Shown: positions 8,876-18,555, counted from the first letter of the stretch. The stretch is 64,000 nucleotides of DNA from JBMNGO01 sp050949885 (GCA_050949885.1 JBMNGO010000005.1:1-64000); one strand, 5' to 3'. Translations and numbers: made by a program. Notes: generated from the sequence alone by a model not told the origin.

Positions 8876-9376
8876 ATGGGTGACCAAAAAGAGAGGCAAA
8901 TTGTAGTTTTTTTTCTGCATGTCAATGGGGAAAAGGTTGAATTTGGGGTTTCCATAGACAAAGTGCAGGAAATAAACAAAATGATGGAGATAACCAGACT
9001 ACCTCAGACTCCAGAATTTATCAGAGGTATAGCCAGTTTGAGGGGTAAAATTATCCCCATAATTGACTTGAAATTGCGCTTAAACATGGAAACGGACACC
9101 CACTACTACGATGACGCCCATATTGTTGTTTTGGAGATCGGCCAACATCGAACGGGGGTTATTGTAGATGGAATTACTGAGGTAATGCGGCTGAAAAACG
9201 AACTAATTGAACCACCGCCGCCTGTACTGGCAGGGATAACTAAGGATTACCTTACAGGTGTGGCTAAGCTCAATGATAGGTTAATAACTTTGCTTGATCT
9301 GGAGAAATTATTTTCTCCCGAGGAAAAAGAATCACTGGAAACTGCTTCATTATCCGAAAAAAAATTGGCGATCTAA
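8876..9376 (+). CDS. cheW: CheW-like chemotaxis adaptor
   Basis: A 166-residue CheW-domain protein linking chemoreceptors to CheA. The signatures are VDKVQEINKM, LRGKIIPIIDLK and VAKLNDRLITLLDLEKLF. It starts at an ATG behind GGGGGGAG and stops 22 bases before a chemoreceptor gene, so receptor and adaptor are coexpressed. No cheA or cheY is in the window. Confidence 0.92.
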   Translation: MGDQKERQIVVFFLHVNGEKVEFGVSIDKVQEINKMMEITRLPQTPEFIRGIASLRGKIIPIIDLKLRLNMETDTHYYDDAHIVVLEIGQHRTGVIVDGITEVMRLKNELIEPPPPVLAGITKDYLTGVAKLNDRLITLLDLEKLFSPEEKESLETASLSEKKLAI

Positions 9377-9397
9377 ACGATCAGAGGAGATGAAATA

Positions 9398-11392
9398 ATG
9401 AGAAGTATCCAAACTAGATTAATGGTTATTATTGGCTCAATTGTTTTGGTAGTATGTTTGGGGATTGGGGTAATATCATACAATTACGGGGTACAGGCTG
9501 TGGAAAAGGTAGCTGCTGATAATTTGCCGCGCATGGCTGAAAGCGGCGGGAAATTGGTAGCCGCCAGGCTCCAGGCGCAAATGGATATAATGGATACCAT
9601 GGCGCAAAGGGAAGTGTTCAGATCCATGGATTACGAGGCCCTTTTACCTGTCTTAAAGGCTGAAGCACAGCGACTGGGATACAAAAAAGTAGGAATTGTT
9701 ACTCTTGATGGGCTTTTAAGATCAAGTGACGAAAGCAGTACTAATATTAGCCAGAGAGAATACTTTAAGAAAGGCATGACAGGGCAGACTAATATCTCTG
9801 ACCCCATTGTCAGTCAGGTGGACGGATCCGTAGTAGTAATGATTATTTCTCCCATAAGAGATGATAATAATAACCTGTTGGGATTTCTGGCCGGGGTTTG
9901 GGACGGGACTACTCTGAGTGACATAGCCGGGGACATTAAGTTTGGAGAGTCCGGCTACGGTTTTATTGTAAATTCTGCGGGAACAGTTATTGCCCATCCA
10001 GATTCGGAAAAGGTTACTTCAATGTACAATGCCCTGGTGGAAGCAGGGCAGAATCCCGAATTACAGTCCATGGCAGACATAATAACCAAGATGATTGGAA
10101 TGGAAAAAGGTTACGGTACTTACACCTGGGAAGGAGAATTTAAGGGATGCGGCTATGCTCCGGTAGAAGGAACCGGATGGTCCATAGCTATTACGGCCAA
10201 TCAGGAGGAAGTACTGGATAGTCTGGGAGCTCTGCAGCAAGGGATTACAGTGGCCGGTATTTTCATCCTTTTGTTAGGATTAGCTATTTCTTTCTTAGCT
10301 GGACGCCAAATTTCCCGACCTATTGGAGCATTAACTGAACATGCCAAAATTATTGCCAAGGGCAATTTCACCAATAATATTGATGGTAAGTATTTGCAAC
10401 GCAAGGACGAATTAGGAGAATTGGCAAAATCCTTTGAGGAAATGAATTCGCAGCTCAGGGAAACTATCGGCCAGGTGGCAGCCAGTGCCCAAGAAGTAAT
10501 GGGCAGTAGCGAAGAATTGTCAGCTCACGGCGAAAATATCGCCTCCACCATGGAACAAATATCTGCCTCCACTCAAGAAATTGCAGCAGGAATGGAAGAA
10601 TTATCTTCTTCAGTTCAGGAAATAAATGCATCCAGTCAGGAAATGGGTAATATTTTGTACCAGGTCAACCAGGCAACAGAAGCCAGCAAAAATAGGGCAG
10701 TAGAAATAGAGGAACGGGCTATTAAAGTTCAGAAAGATGCATCACAGGCTGTTAAATCAACAAAGGATATGTATGGTGATAAAAAACAGAAAGTAATGAA
10801 AGCCATTGAGGATGCTAGGGTAGTTGAGCAGATTGGGCACCTGGCTGAGAATATTGCGGGAATAGCCAGCCAGACTAATCTATTAGCTCTCAATGCAGCA
10901 ATTGAAGCTGCCAGAGCAGGTGAACAGGGACGCGGTTTTGCTGTAGTGGCTGACGAGGTTAGGAAATTGGCTGAAGAATCAACTGTTACTGTATCAGACA
11001 TCAAAAACCTGACCAAACAAGTGCAGGAATCTATCACCAACCTTATTGAAAATTCCAATGAACTGCTGGTCTTTATCAATGATAGGGTGTTGGCCGATTA
11101 TGACAATATGGAAATGATCGGCAAACAATACAAGGAGGACTGTAATGTGCTTGCCGACCTGGCAGAACAAGTGGGTAAGGAGGTTAATCAGGTACTTTAT
11201 ACGGTAAATGAGATTAATCAATCGCTGGATGTTACGGGAACAACAGTTCAGCAAACTACCAACGGATCTCAGGAAATTGCCAAAGCCAGCGGCAGCGCGG
11301 CTGAAGCTGCCGGGGAGATTAATGAAGCAGCCAGGATTCTGGCCAGCAATGCAGAAAAACTGAATTCACTAATTAGCCAATTTAAATTCTAA
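9398..11392 (+). CDS. Methyl-accepting chemotaxis protein with extracytoplasmic Cache domain
   Basis: A 664-residue receptor. There is a transmembrane helix at about 7-27, an extracellular double-Cache sensor (about 35-275, with [17 protein letters not shown] and [17 protein letters not shown]), a second helix near 283-303, a HAMP domain and a long coiled coil with the hairpin tip [20 protein letters not shown]. The Cache domain suggests small-molecule sensing (amino or organic acids), but the ligand is unknown. It follows cheW with a good GAGGAGATG ribosome site, and a terminator follows. Confidence 0.93.
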   Translation: MRSIQTRLMVIIGSIVLVVCLGIGVISYNYGVQAVEKVAADNLPRMAESGGKLVAARLQAQMDIMDTMAQREVFRSMDYEALLPVLKAEAQRLGYKKVGIVTLDGLLRSSDESSTNISQREYFKKGMTGQTNISDPIVSQVDGSVVVMIISPIRDDNNNLLGFLAGVWDGTTLSDIAGDIKFGESGYGFIVNSAGTVIAHPDSEKVTSMYNALVEAGQNPELQSMADIITKMIGMEKGYGTYTWEGEFKGCGYAPVEGTGWSIAITANQEEVLDSLGALQQGITVAGIFILLLGLAISFLAGRQISRPIGALTEHAKIIAKGNFTNNIDGKYLQRKDELGELAKSFEEMNSQLRETIGQVAASAQEVMGSSEELSAHGENIASTMEQISASTQEIAAGMEELSSSVQEINASSQEMGNILYQVNQATEASKNRAVEIEERAIKVQKDASQAVKSTKDMYGDKKQKVMKAIEDARVVEQIGHLAENIAGIASQTNLLALNAAIEAARAGEQGRGFAVVADEVRKLAEESTVTVSDIKNLTKQVQESITNLIENSNELLVFINDRVLADYDNMEMIGKQYKEDCNVLADLAEQVGKEVNQVLYTVNEINQSLDVTGTTVQQTTNGSQEIAKASGSAAEAAGEINEAARILASNAEKLNSLISQFKF

Positions 11393-11420
11393 TAAATCAA
11401 AAAATTTGGTACTGGGGAAG

Positions 11421-11459
11421 GCCTGCTGTGATTGAAAGAACAGCAGGCTTTTGGTTTTT
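11421..11459 (+). terminator. Terminator after the chemoreceptor gene
   Basis: GCCTGCTGT (11421-11429) pairs with ACAGCAGGC (11440-11448), followed by TTTTGGTTTTT. Confidence 0.85.
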
Positions 11460-11585
11460 GCAGGGTAAATAGGCCTGACCATCAAATGCACTGGGGGTCT
11501 ATTACAAAAAGCTCTGGGAGTATTGCACCATACTTTTAGCAGTCTTTACTTTTATTCATTGTTAGCTTTTACTTGGCTAATTCTC

Positions 11586-11613
11586 ACACAATCTTAGAAG
11601 CGTGCATAGACTA
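11586..11613 (+). promoter_or_regulatory. Possible sigmaK-type sporulation promoter
   Basis: AC at 11586-11587 is 17 bases from CATA at 11605, with GAC then TA, fitting the Bacillus sigmaK form AC-N16/17-CATANNNTA. It lies about 90 bases ahead of the first Cys-rich gene. The match is to a short degenerate motif. Confidence 0.45.
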
Positions 11614-11704
11614 CAACAGGTTGAAGTTTAGATGACGAGATTACCGCCAGCCGGGGGTAATAAGTGATAAAACTACTTATCCCATGATTAAGGAGAGAGG
11701 ATCA

Positions 11705-12160
11705 ATGAGGCGAAAATATTCTCATCGAGAAGAGGGGACTCATAGCAATCCAAAATATAAAACCAGGAAAGTATGTTGTGATAAAATTTCTGCTTCAGGA
11801 GTCCATTACCATCAGCCCACCAGGTTTGCAGTTTCCGAAAGTCCGCAATGCTTTGAGGAAGATACAGAAGCCAGAGATCCCAGGAGCGTCACTTGTACTA
11901 GATTTGCGTATCAAAGGGCTAATGTAAGCGTTCCGGTTGTTGTTAAACCTTTTTCATTTGCAGGACCCACAACAACGATGTGCTGCGATGAACCAAAACT
12001 AAAGGACATAAGGTGCGAATGGGGAGATAACCGGATCTGCTATTTCACCTTTACCCAGGAGATTTGTGTGGAAGTACCAATTCATTTTGGTGCAAATGCC
12101 ACAGCGGGTAAACCATCAATAGAATGCTTGCCTGTATCTCTGGAAAAGTGTGACTCTTAA
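11705..12160 (+). CDS. Cys-rich protein, possible spore-coat component (short paralogue)
   Basis: A 151-residue soluble protein of unknown function, with a basic Tyr/His-rich N-terminus and about eleven cysteines. Its C-terminal half (about 70-145) shares a repeated pattern with the next gene: ANV-VP-V-PF, a CC pair after a Gly, then CYFTFTQEICVEVPIHFGA. ATG 11705 is chosen because AAGGAGAGAGG ends four bases upstream. A sigmaK-like promoter precedes it. No signal peptide is seen. Outer spore-layer protein is an inference from the promoter, cysteine content and paralogy. Confidence 0.7.
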   Translation: MRRKYSHREEGTHSNPKYKTRKVCCDKISASGVHYHQPTRFAVSESPQCFEEDTEARDPRSVTCTRFAYQRANVSVPVVVKPFSFAGPTTTMCCDEPKLKDIRCEWGDNRICYFTFTQEICVEVPIHFGANATAGKPSIECLPVSLEKCDS

Positions 12161-12241
12161 TATTACATTATCTATTCAAATCAATAACAATTATTTTTGC
12201 CCAATCATAAAATAACATACCAACTGTAAGGAGGTTTCAAA

Positions 12242-13054
12242 ATGATTATACAATCAGAGTTGAGATGTAATGAATCAATAGACTACACTCCAGTGGTAGT
12301 AAATGACAAAAGGTTGCCATTTGTTATTCAATTGGATGTAGGCTTATCAAACCTAAATCCCCAAGAGGGAGAAAACCAAAGATTCTGTTATAGGATAACC
12401 GGGAAAGGTCAAGATAATGATGAATATGCAGATTTAAGCCATTAGGTGCTGGGCTTGTGTCCTGATATTACCCGAGACCAAATTGTCAATATTGAAGTAA
12501 CCATAGGTGGGATACCTCAACCAATTGGCGATAATGTTGAGCTGTTCGTACCCCCCGATGTTGACCCGCCTACAGGCTGTTCTGGTTTGAAATTCAATTA
12601 CGAGATAAATAAAGTATTGGAAGCACCTGATAGTGTGGGGTTGTTCTGTTTTGAACTCACAACTGCTTTCCCGGTAGGAGACGTAAATACCTGTCTGTTT
12701 GGCGCTGCCAGAACTGCTTCTGGTTTGCAAATTTGCGGACCCGCGTGTGAAGCACCTCCGCCACCGGGATGTGAAGTGACTGTATCACAGTTAGCTAATG
12801 TATGTGTTCCAATTACGGTAACCCCATGGGCACATGCAGGGTGTGCAAAAACTATTTGCTGTGGTGATCCACAAATTGGAGGTCCAACTTGCCCCCCCAA
12901 TGGTGATCCCTACTGTACTTTTACCGTGTCCCAGCTAGTATGTGTGGAAATTCCCATTTCTTTCGGTGCCAGGGGTTGTGCCGGGCAGGTATCAGTTCAA
13001 TGTGAAGCCACAGCTGCTGAGCCATGTACTTGTAACGATACTGAGCCAGAATAA
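12242..13054 (+). CDS. Cys-rich protein, long paralogue, interrupted by in-frame TAG
   Basis: One continuous frame of 271 codons, broken only by a TAG at 12443-12445. The first 67 residues end EYADLSH and the rest resumes VLGLCPDITRDQIVNI. The downstream part has no ribosome site of its own (a GTG directly follows the stop), while the upstream ATG has AAGGAGG. The C-terminal domain (CEVTVSQLANVCVPITV to CVEIPISFGARG) matches the short paralogue just upstream. Either a nonsense mutation has split the gene or the amber codon is read through. A Tyr or Trp codon differs from TAG by one base. Confidence 0.7.
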
Positions 13055-13074
13055 TGCGTAATCGGTAGTATATT

Positions 13075-13104
13075 GAGGCTGTCCCCTCAGGGGCAGCCTT
13101 TTTT
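13075..13104 (+). terminator. Terminator after the Cys-rich genes
   Basis: AGGCTG-T-CCCCT pairs with AGGGG-CAGCCT with one bulged base, followed by TTTTTT. Confidence 0.85.
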
Positions 13105-13220
13105 GATGCACAAGGGGATGTGCAATAATTAAAGGTATCAATAATTCAAGTATTAAATAATTTTAGATAAACCTGAAAGTTTTTATAGTATTCTCCGTAC
13201 TTATTACAGGAGGTAGCCAA

Positions 13221-13319
13221 ATGTTCGGAAAAACTAACCCTATGGTTTACATAAACAGAATACTGCTCTTTGGAATTATTATTCTAAGCTGTTGGAGACT
13301 ATTCAGTAACCCGTACTAA
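13221..13319 (+). CDS. Possible 32-residue membrane peptide
   Basis: A short frame starting MFGKTNPMVYINRILLFG and ending SNPY. The middle is a single hydrophobic helix. The ATG is placed 6 bases after AGGAGG (13209-13214), an unusually good ribosome site for an intergenic frame. No homologue is recognised. It lies just after the Cys-rich pair and may be a sporulation micropeptide, but that is a guess. Confidence 0.45.
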   Translation: MFGKTNPMVYINRILLFGIIILSCWRLFSNPY

Positions 13320-13373
13320 GAAGATAGCAAGACTTGTGACAATTGCAATTATCTTTGGCGGCCTAATAAATCC

Positions 13374-13763
13374 TTACCTGGGCAGAAAACAACTGCCAAA
13401 TGCTTCATGCTTGTTCCAGGAGATATTAAAACCATTAGCTTGATAAAGCTGGGTTAGCCTATCCATTAAGGTTAGATTATCCAAGGGGTCTAAAGGGGCA
13501 ATAAAGACCTTGATCCAGGAAGCCTGGTATTTATTCTGGCACAGGCCTTTAAAACAGGACAGGATTTTATGGGCAAAATGCTGACCACGGTAAGGCGGGT
13601 AAATTATTAGTTCGTTCAGGTAAACGGTTTGGTGATCGGAATAGCTGTTATAGATATATTTAACATAACCAATCTCTTCATTGTCGTGATTGTATACGGA
13701 TATATGCCAGCGGCCGTCCCCATGTTTAACAGGTTCCGAAAACCTTAGCATACCTTCCCCCAT
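13374..13763 (-). CDS. GNAT family N-acetyltransferase
   Basis: A 129-residue acetyl-CoA-dependent acetyltransferase of unknown substrate. Strands 1-4 are seen in the first 60 residues (WHISVYNHDNEEIGYVKYIY), then motif A LNELIIYPPYRGQHFAHKIL, which binds the pyrophosphate of acetyl-CoA. The ATG at 13763 gives the longest product; a second ATG at 13751 lies next to GGGGGAAGG. It is transcribed alone, against its neighbours. Confidence 0.75.
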   Translation of the reverse strand: MGEGMLRFSEPVKHGDGRWHISVYNHDNEEIGYVKYIYNSYSDHQTVYLNELIIYPPYRGQHFAHKILSCFKGLCQNKYQASWIKVFIAPLDPLDNLTLMDRLTQLYQANGFNISWNKHEAFGSCFLPR

Positions 13764-14109
13764 TTATATCCATAAAGGATTATTTATTAATCTATTCCAC
13801 AAAATGTATAGACTTCCTTCAAATAGAAAATCTTTCTTTTTAGCCGCGTTTAGCCTTTCCCACTATAAAACCATTTCCAGCTGCTTCCTGCCATTCCGCA
13901 AGGCTGGGTACCAGCAAAGACTGCTTTTTCTGTAATGCTCTGTGGGTCCGCCTAAAGGAGCCTTCAGCGTCTCCTGAAAATTTTCTTAAACTGTTTATTC
14001 CTGCACCCTATAGCCTTTTGTTCAAGGCAAACAATTCCTAATGTTTAAAAATTAGTCTTCCGGGGAAAAATGCATAACATATTAAACTTAATGGAATTGT
14101 GAGGAAAAG
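13764..14109. other. Intergenic region without a recognised gene
   Basis: Contains the upstream region of the acetyltransferase on the minus strand and of the 3D-domain gene on the plus strand. I see no convincing frame or structured RNA. Confidence 0.5.
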
Positions 14110-14778
14110 ATGACAGGTAAAAAGAATTATTCCCCGGAAAACCAGGAAGGCTCTAATGATGAAGAGGATGACTCAAAGATTCCTTGGTTTATCCAGGGGA
14201 ATATAAACAAAATCAAAACTTTTATCAAAACCATCCCGGCGTTTAGACCAAAGCGAGGCAAATATCTGGTAATAATGGCTCTAATTTGGACAACCATATT
14301 TTCTTTTATCTTAATTGACAGCCGATGGGGTAAAACTGCTTATGCACCGCAGCTGGGGGATGTGCCGGTGGCAGCCCTGAATCTCAGTGTTCCTGCTATA
14401 GTGCTGGATGCTTACAATCCTGGCGCCTTATTTGAAGCCACCGGTTATGACCTTTCTGTTCAGTGTTGTGGAAAGCCGATAGGACATCCTGCTTACGGTT
14501 TGACCGCCTCAGGCTATAACCTGGCAGGGAAGACTTGGGAGGAAGCTTTGACCATTGCTGCCGATCCTCGGGTAATTCCCCTGGGAACTAAGGTGCGGCT
14601 GATCTTTTTGGACCGAAGGCACCAAAAATATAACGGTTACTATACAGTACGCGACACCGGAAATGCAGTAAAAGGAAGAGTTGTTGACGTTTTTGTTGGT
14701 GACTTTTTATGCGATAGGGCCAGTGATGAAGCCGTTGGCTTTGGCAGAACCCGGGTAAGGGTACAACCAATTTATTAG
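14110..14778 (+). CDS. Membrane-anchored 3D-domain protein (cell-wall lytic type)
   Basis: A 222-residue protein with an acidic cytoplasmic N-terminus, one transmembrane helix (about 54-74) and an extracellular C-terminal 3D domain. The domain is recognised by the pattern ASGYNLAGKTWEE, VIPLGTKVRLIFLD and YTVRDTGNAVKGRVVDVFVG with its conserved aspartates. The 3D domain is related to the MltA/YocH fold and is found in peptidoglycan-acting proteins of Bacillota. The ATG follows GTGAGGA. The exact cleavage is not known. Confidence 0.82.
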   Translation: MTGKKNYSPENQEGSNDEEDDSKIPWFIQGNINKIKTFIKTIPAFRPKRGKYLVIMALIWTTIFSFILIDSRWGKTAYAPQLGDVPVAALNLSVPAIVLDAYNPGALFEATGYDLSVQCCGKPIGHPAYGLTASGYNLAGKTWEEALTIAADPRVIPLGTKVRLIFLDRRHQKYNGYYTVRDTGNAVKGRVVDVFVGDFLCDRASDEAVGFGRTRVRVQPIY

Positions 14779-14887
14779 AGCAAATTGCTTAAAAGACCTG
14801 GTAGTATTGAGGGGAAGCGTAATGCAAAAAATTCTGTTAATGAAGCAGAGACCTATTGAGTAGAAAAATAACCCTGAGATGTTTTTG

Positions 14888-14912
14888 CCCCGGTAATGCC
14901 GGGGTTTTTTTT
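14888..14912 (+). terminator. Terminator after the 3D-domain gene
   Basis: CCCCGG and CCGGGG flank TAATG and are followed by eight Ts. Confidence 0.9.
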
Positions 14913-15026
14913 GTGCACACAGAGTTTAGAGTTATGAAACTAAGACATTAAATGTATGTAACTTCCAGGTGCTATGTTTTATACTTTAGTAAAACGGCTA
15001 ATTAAGCGGGAAGCAGGGGGGATTTT

Positions 15027-16118
15027 ATGGAAAAAGTTGATATTGCAATTATTGGGGCAGGAGTTATAGGACTGGCCATAGCAAGAGAACTATCCAAAAG
15101 CCATCAGAACGTTGTTGTTTTAGAAAAGAACCCTAAATTCGGACAAGAGACTTCCAGTCGTAACAGTGAGGTAATCCATTCCGGCATATATTATCCTTCT
15201 CAAATGCTCAAGACCAGGCTCTGTATCGAGGGTAACCAACTACTCTATGAATTTTGTAAAGAGCACAGAATTACCCACTACAGAATTGGCAAGCTTATAA
15301 TCGCCAACGACGAGTCCGAGATGGAAAGATTAGAAAGCCTGCTTAAGCGAGCCCGGGAGCATAATCTGGAAATTCAGGAAATGGGTAAAAGACAGGTAGG
15401 CCAAATGGAGCCGGACGTACTGGCCGAATATGCGCTTTTCCTGCCTAATACGGGGATAATTCACTCCTATGGGTATTTGCAAAGCCTGTATTATCTGGCC
15501 CGGGAACAGGGTGTAATTTTCCTTTTCAACACTGCCCTGCAAGGGCTGGAATACAATGGGAAAGACTATATTTTACATACGCCGGTAGAGAGAATCAAAG
15601 CTGACCGGTTGGTAAATGCAGCTGGACTACATGCTGAGGCCATTCCTCGTTGGTTAGGTATGGATCTGGACAAAAGCGGCTATAGACTGCACCCGTGTAA
15701 GGGTGAATACTTTAAGATAAATAAAAAGCTTAAAATCAACCATCTAATTTATCCTCTCCCAGGACAATACGGTCTGGGTATCCATCTGACCAAAGATACC
15801 TATGGGAACTTTCGTCTTGGGCCTAATACTCATTATGTGGAGGAAATTGACTATTCGGTTAATGAAGAACATCAAAAAGAGTTCTTCCAAGCTGCCCGCA
15901 GATACTTGCCCTTTCTGGAATTTGATCATTTGAGCCCTGATTTTGCCGGGATTAGACCTAAGCTGCAGGCACCCCATGAGCAAGAGACCAGGGATTTTGT
16001 TATCAGCGAAGAGACGGGAAAGGGTTTTCCAGGGCTATTAAACCTTCTGGGGATTGAATCCCCGGGATTAACAGCCAGTCTAGCTATTGCCCGCTTGGCT
16101 GCCAAACTCCTTCAATAA
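15027..16118 (+). CDS. FAD-dependent oxidoreductase, L-2-hydroxyglutarate oxidase type (LhgO-like)
   Basis: A 363-residue flavoprotein of the DAO/GlpD superfamily. The N-terminal Rossmann motif is DIAIIGAGVIGLAIARELS, followed by the LhgO-type segment QETSSRNSEVIHSGIYYP. The substrate-domain motifs HPCKGEYF and LRLGPNTHYVE-like region (FRLGPNTHYVEE), and the C-terminal FAD contact GIESPGLTASLAIA, are present. Homologues oxidise L-2-hydroxyglutarate or related 2-hydroxyacids. It starts at ATG behind CAGGGGGG. No neighbour points to a pathway. Confidence 0.85.
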   Translation: MEKVDIAIIGAGVIGLAIARELSKSHQNVVVLEKNPKFGQETSSRNSEVIHSGIYYPSQMLKTRLCIEGNQLLYEFCKEHRITHYRIGKLIIANDESEMERLESLLKRAREHNLEIQEMGKRQVGQMEPDVLAEYALFLPNTGIIHSYGYLQSLYYLAREQGVIFLFNTALQGLEYNGKDYILHTPVERIKADRLVNAAGLHAEAIPRWLGMDLDKSGYRLHPCKGEYFKINKKLKINHLIYPLPGQYGLGIHLTKDTYGNFRLGPNTHYVEEIDYSVNEEHQKEFFQAARRYLPFLEFDHLSPDFAGIRPKLQAPHEQETRDFVISEETGKGFPGLLNLLGIESPGLTASLAIARLAAKLLQ

Positions 16119-16209
16119 AACGTAATTGCCCCATTGCTCACAGTGAAGGGAATCATATTAAATATATGGGCCATAATAGTAATAAGTTGTGCAGCAACGG
16201 GGTGTATTT

Positions 16210-16914
16210 GTGAGTGAAGGATTGATAGTATTTACCCGAAGTATTGTGGCTTTTTTTACTCTTCTGATATTTGCTCGTCTTTTGGGGAAACAACAGGTTA
16301 GCCAATTGACATTTTTTGAATATATTTTAGGAATAAGCATTGGCTCCATAGCTGCCTCCTTGTCCGTCGATCTTACTTCCCGGGCCTGGCCTCATTGGGT
16401 AGGATTAACTACATGGACAGCAATTGTGTTCCTCTTTCAGTATTTAAGAATAAAATACAAGAAGTTTTCTCAGTACCTGGTAGGGGAGCCTACAGTAGTA
16501 ATAATGGACGGCAAAATAATGGAAGATGCCATGCGCAAAATCAGGTACACTATTTCCGAGTTGCTGGAGCAGCTAAGAGAAAAAGGGGTCTTTAACCTAA
16601 ACCAGGTGGAGTTTGCTGTTCTGGAGACTGATGGAAAATTGTCCGTTTTAGTGCGGCCGGAGTATCTTCCAGTAACCCCCAGGGATATGAGCCTTTCTGT
16701 CCAGTCCAGCGGGATGGCCAAGCAGCTGATCTTCAATGGAATTGTCCTGGAAGAAAACCTTATCAGTTACAACCTGGATATGGCATGGCTTATGGACCAA
16801 CTGAACAAAAACGGAATATCATCTCCAGCTGAGGTGTTTCTTATGGCCCGCAATAACAATGGAGAATTATATATTGACAAGTATTCAGATCATATAAAAC
16901 GAACTGCCAATTAG
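16210..16914 (+). CDS. YetF family membrane protein (DUF421)
   Basis: About 234 residues with three N-terminal transmembrane helices and a cytosolic alpha/beta domain. The signature GKQQVSQLTFFEYILGISIG belongs to YetF/YcaP. In Bacillus, related proteins are spore-germinant complex or membrane proteins of unclear role. The frame opens at TTG 16189; GTG 16210 is a better N-terminus for the family. It is cotranscribed with the DUF4363 gene 15 bases downstream, a pairing common in Clostridia. Confidence 0.87.
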   Translation: MSEGLIVFTRSIVAFFTLLIFARLLGKQQVSQLTFFEYILGISIGSIAASLSVDLTSRAWPHWVGLTTWTAIVFLFQYLRIKYKKFSQYLVGEPTVVIMDGKIMEDAMRKIRYTISELLEQLREKGVFNLNQVEFAVLETDGKLSVLVRPEYLPVTPRDMSLSVQSSGMAKQLIFNGIVLEENLISYNLDMAWLMDQLNKNGISSPAEVFLMARNNNGELYIDKYSDHIKRTAN

Positions 16915-16929
16915 TCAGGGGAGGTCACT

Positions 16930-17295
16930 ATGAAAATAGTCTATCAATACATCATACCCATTGCTATGCTGGTATTTTTTGTGGCCTTTATGAATAGTGG
17001 GGATTTTTTCAAAACAGCCCGGAATGAGAGCGAGGATTTTCCCTCCTTTAAAGAGAGGTTAGAGAATTTAGTTCATGATGCCCGGTGGGATGAAGCTTTA
17101 GCAAGTTATTACCGGCTGGAACAGGCATGGGAGAAAATAATGCCCAGGATCCAGTTTGCTGTGGAAAAAGATGAACTAATGGCAATAAATATTAATCTCT
17201 CACGTTTGAAAGCTTTTATTATGACCAAAGATAAGAATGCTGCCCTGGCTGAACTATACGAAATGTGGGAGCACTGGAACAATCTAAATCAATAG
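16930..17295 (+). CDS. DUF4363 family protein
   Basis: A 121-residue protein with one N-terminal transmembrane or signal-anchor helix (about 5-22) and a helical outside domain. It fits DUF4363, which is commonly adjacent to YetF/DUF421 genes; its function is unknown. AGGGGAGG lies just upstream of the ATG, and only 15 bases separate it from the YetF stop. It ends in TAG. Confidence 0.8.
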   Translation: MKIVYQYIIPIAMLVFFVAFMNSGDFFKTARNESEDFPSFKERLENLVHDARWDEALASYYRLEQAWEKIMPRIQFAVEKDELMAININLSRLKAFIMTKDKNAALAELYEMWEHWNNLNQ

Positions 17296-17478
17296 ATGAT
17301 GGAGAAAATTTCCTTAATTTTGCTTTTTTGCCTTATTATTTTCTCATCGCTAAGCAATTCTAAACACTGTTTAAATTTCCTTTTTATCTCTTGACAGCAA
17401 AAGGGTTACAAAAATGTTATAATTATAAAATGCAAAATATTGGCATAATAATGTAAAAAAGGCAGGAGATACTGGGAA

Positions 17479-18459
17479 ATGATGGAACAGATTAGCTCAA
17501 ATTTTTTCCGTATGGAAATTCCTCTACCTAAGAGTCCCCTAAAAACTTTGAATTCATATGTAATTAAGGGTGATGATCGCAATCTAATTATTGATACCGG
17601 CTTGAACCGTGAGCAATGCTGGGAAGCCTTTCAACAAGGAATTAAAGAACTGGATATTAATCTTGATGAAACGGACTTTTTCTTAACACACATGCATGCA
17701 GATCATTGTGGACTTATTTCTAAGCTGGCAACTAGTTCATCCAACGTATATTGCAGTATGAAAGATGCCGAGGGGTTAATGGCAGGATGGGACTGGCCCC
17801 GAATACTATCTTTTGCTCACCAACAGGGTTTTCCTGAATACGATGACATTATGATGAACCATCCCAATGTTAATTTTAAGCCTGATCCGGATTTTGCCAC
17901 CAAGCTGAGAATAGTTGAGGAAGGTGACATTATTAGTATTGGCCCCTATTCCTTTGAATGTTTGGCTACTCCCGGACATACCAGGGGGCATATGTGTTTA
18001 TACGAAAAGAATTCTAAATACCTTATCGCAGGTGACCATCTGCTTCATGAAATTACGCCCAATATTACCTTATGGACAGAGGGAATTAATCCCCTAAAGG
18101 AATACCTAGAAAGTTTGGATAAGGTTTACGATATGGAAATAAGTTGTGTTTTGCCGGGGCATCGAACATTGTTTTGTGATCATCGGAAAAGAATAGACGA
18201 ACTGAGAAAACATCACCATGAAAGGTGTTTAGAAATACTAACAATACTTAAAAAAGGACGGCAAAGCGCTTATGATATCGCCTCCCAGATGCAATGGGAT
18301 ATCGATTGCTCTAATTGGGAAGATTTCCCGGTGCCACAAAAATGGTTTGCAACCGGGGAAACTAATTCTCACTTAAAATATTTGGAGGAAAACAGCTTAA
18401 TAAATAGAATATATAATAATAACCACGTTGAATATAGTTTAGGGAATGGAGGGGCATAA
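17479..18459 (+). CDS. MBL-fold metallo-hydrolase
   Basis: A 326-residue metallo-beta-lactamase-fold enzyme. The metal motif is THMHADHCG, the later ligands are in TPGHTRGHM, GDHLLHE and LPGHR, and a helical C-terminal domain follows, as in glyoxalase II-like and RNase Z-like hydrolases with a winged-helix tail. The substrate is not known. ATG 17479 follows CAGGAG. TTGACA at 17391 and TATAAT at 17418 lie upstream, but 21 bases apart, so I do not call a promoter. Confidence 0.88.
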   Translation: MMEQISSNFFRMEIPLPKSPLKTLNSYVIKGDDRNLIIDTGLNREQCWEAFQQGIKELDINLDETDFFLTHMHADHCGLISKLATSSSNVYCSMKDAEGLMAGWDWPRILSFAHQQGFPEYDDIMMNHPNVNFKPDPDFATKLRIVEEGDIISIGPYSFECLATPGHTRGHMCLYEKNSKYLIAGDHLLHEITPNITLWTEGINPLKEYLESLDKVYDMEISCVLPGHRTLFCDHRKRIDELRKHHHERCLEILTILKKGRQSAYDIASQMQWDIDCSNWEDFPVPQKWFATGETNSHLKYLEENSLINRIYNNNHVEYSLGNGGA

Positions 18460-18555
18460 GTTAAAATAATAACTTGTTGCAAAAAAAAAATTTACATGGT
18501 ATTTTTAGACTTATGATTCGTTATACGCTGTTTATATGTTTAGATTAAGGATAAG

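Noticed and set aside
8876..11392. A complete chemotaxis operon.
   Set aside because: Only cheW and one receptor are present; no cheA, cheY or flagellar genes are in the window.
13690..13935. An 81-residue plus-strand frame overlapping the acetyltransferase gene.
   Set aside because: It is the antisense shadow of a clear GNAT gene and has no ribosome site or recognisable motif.
17391..17423. TTGACA and TATAAT upstream of the MBL hydrolase as a promoter.
   Set aside because: The spacing of 21 bases is outside the normal range for sigmaA.
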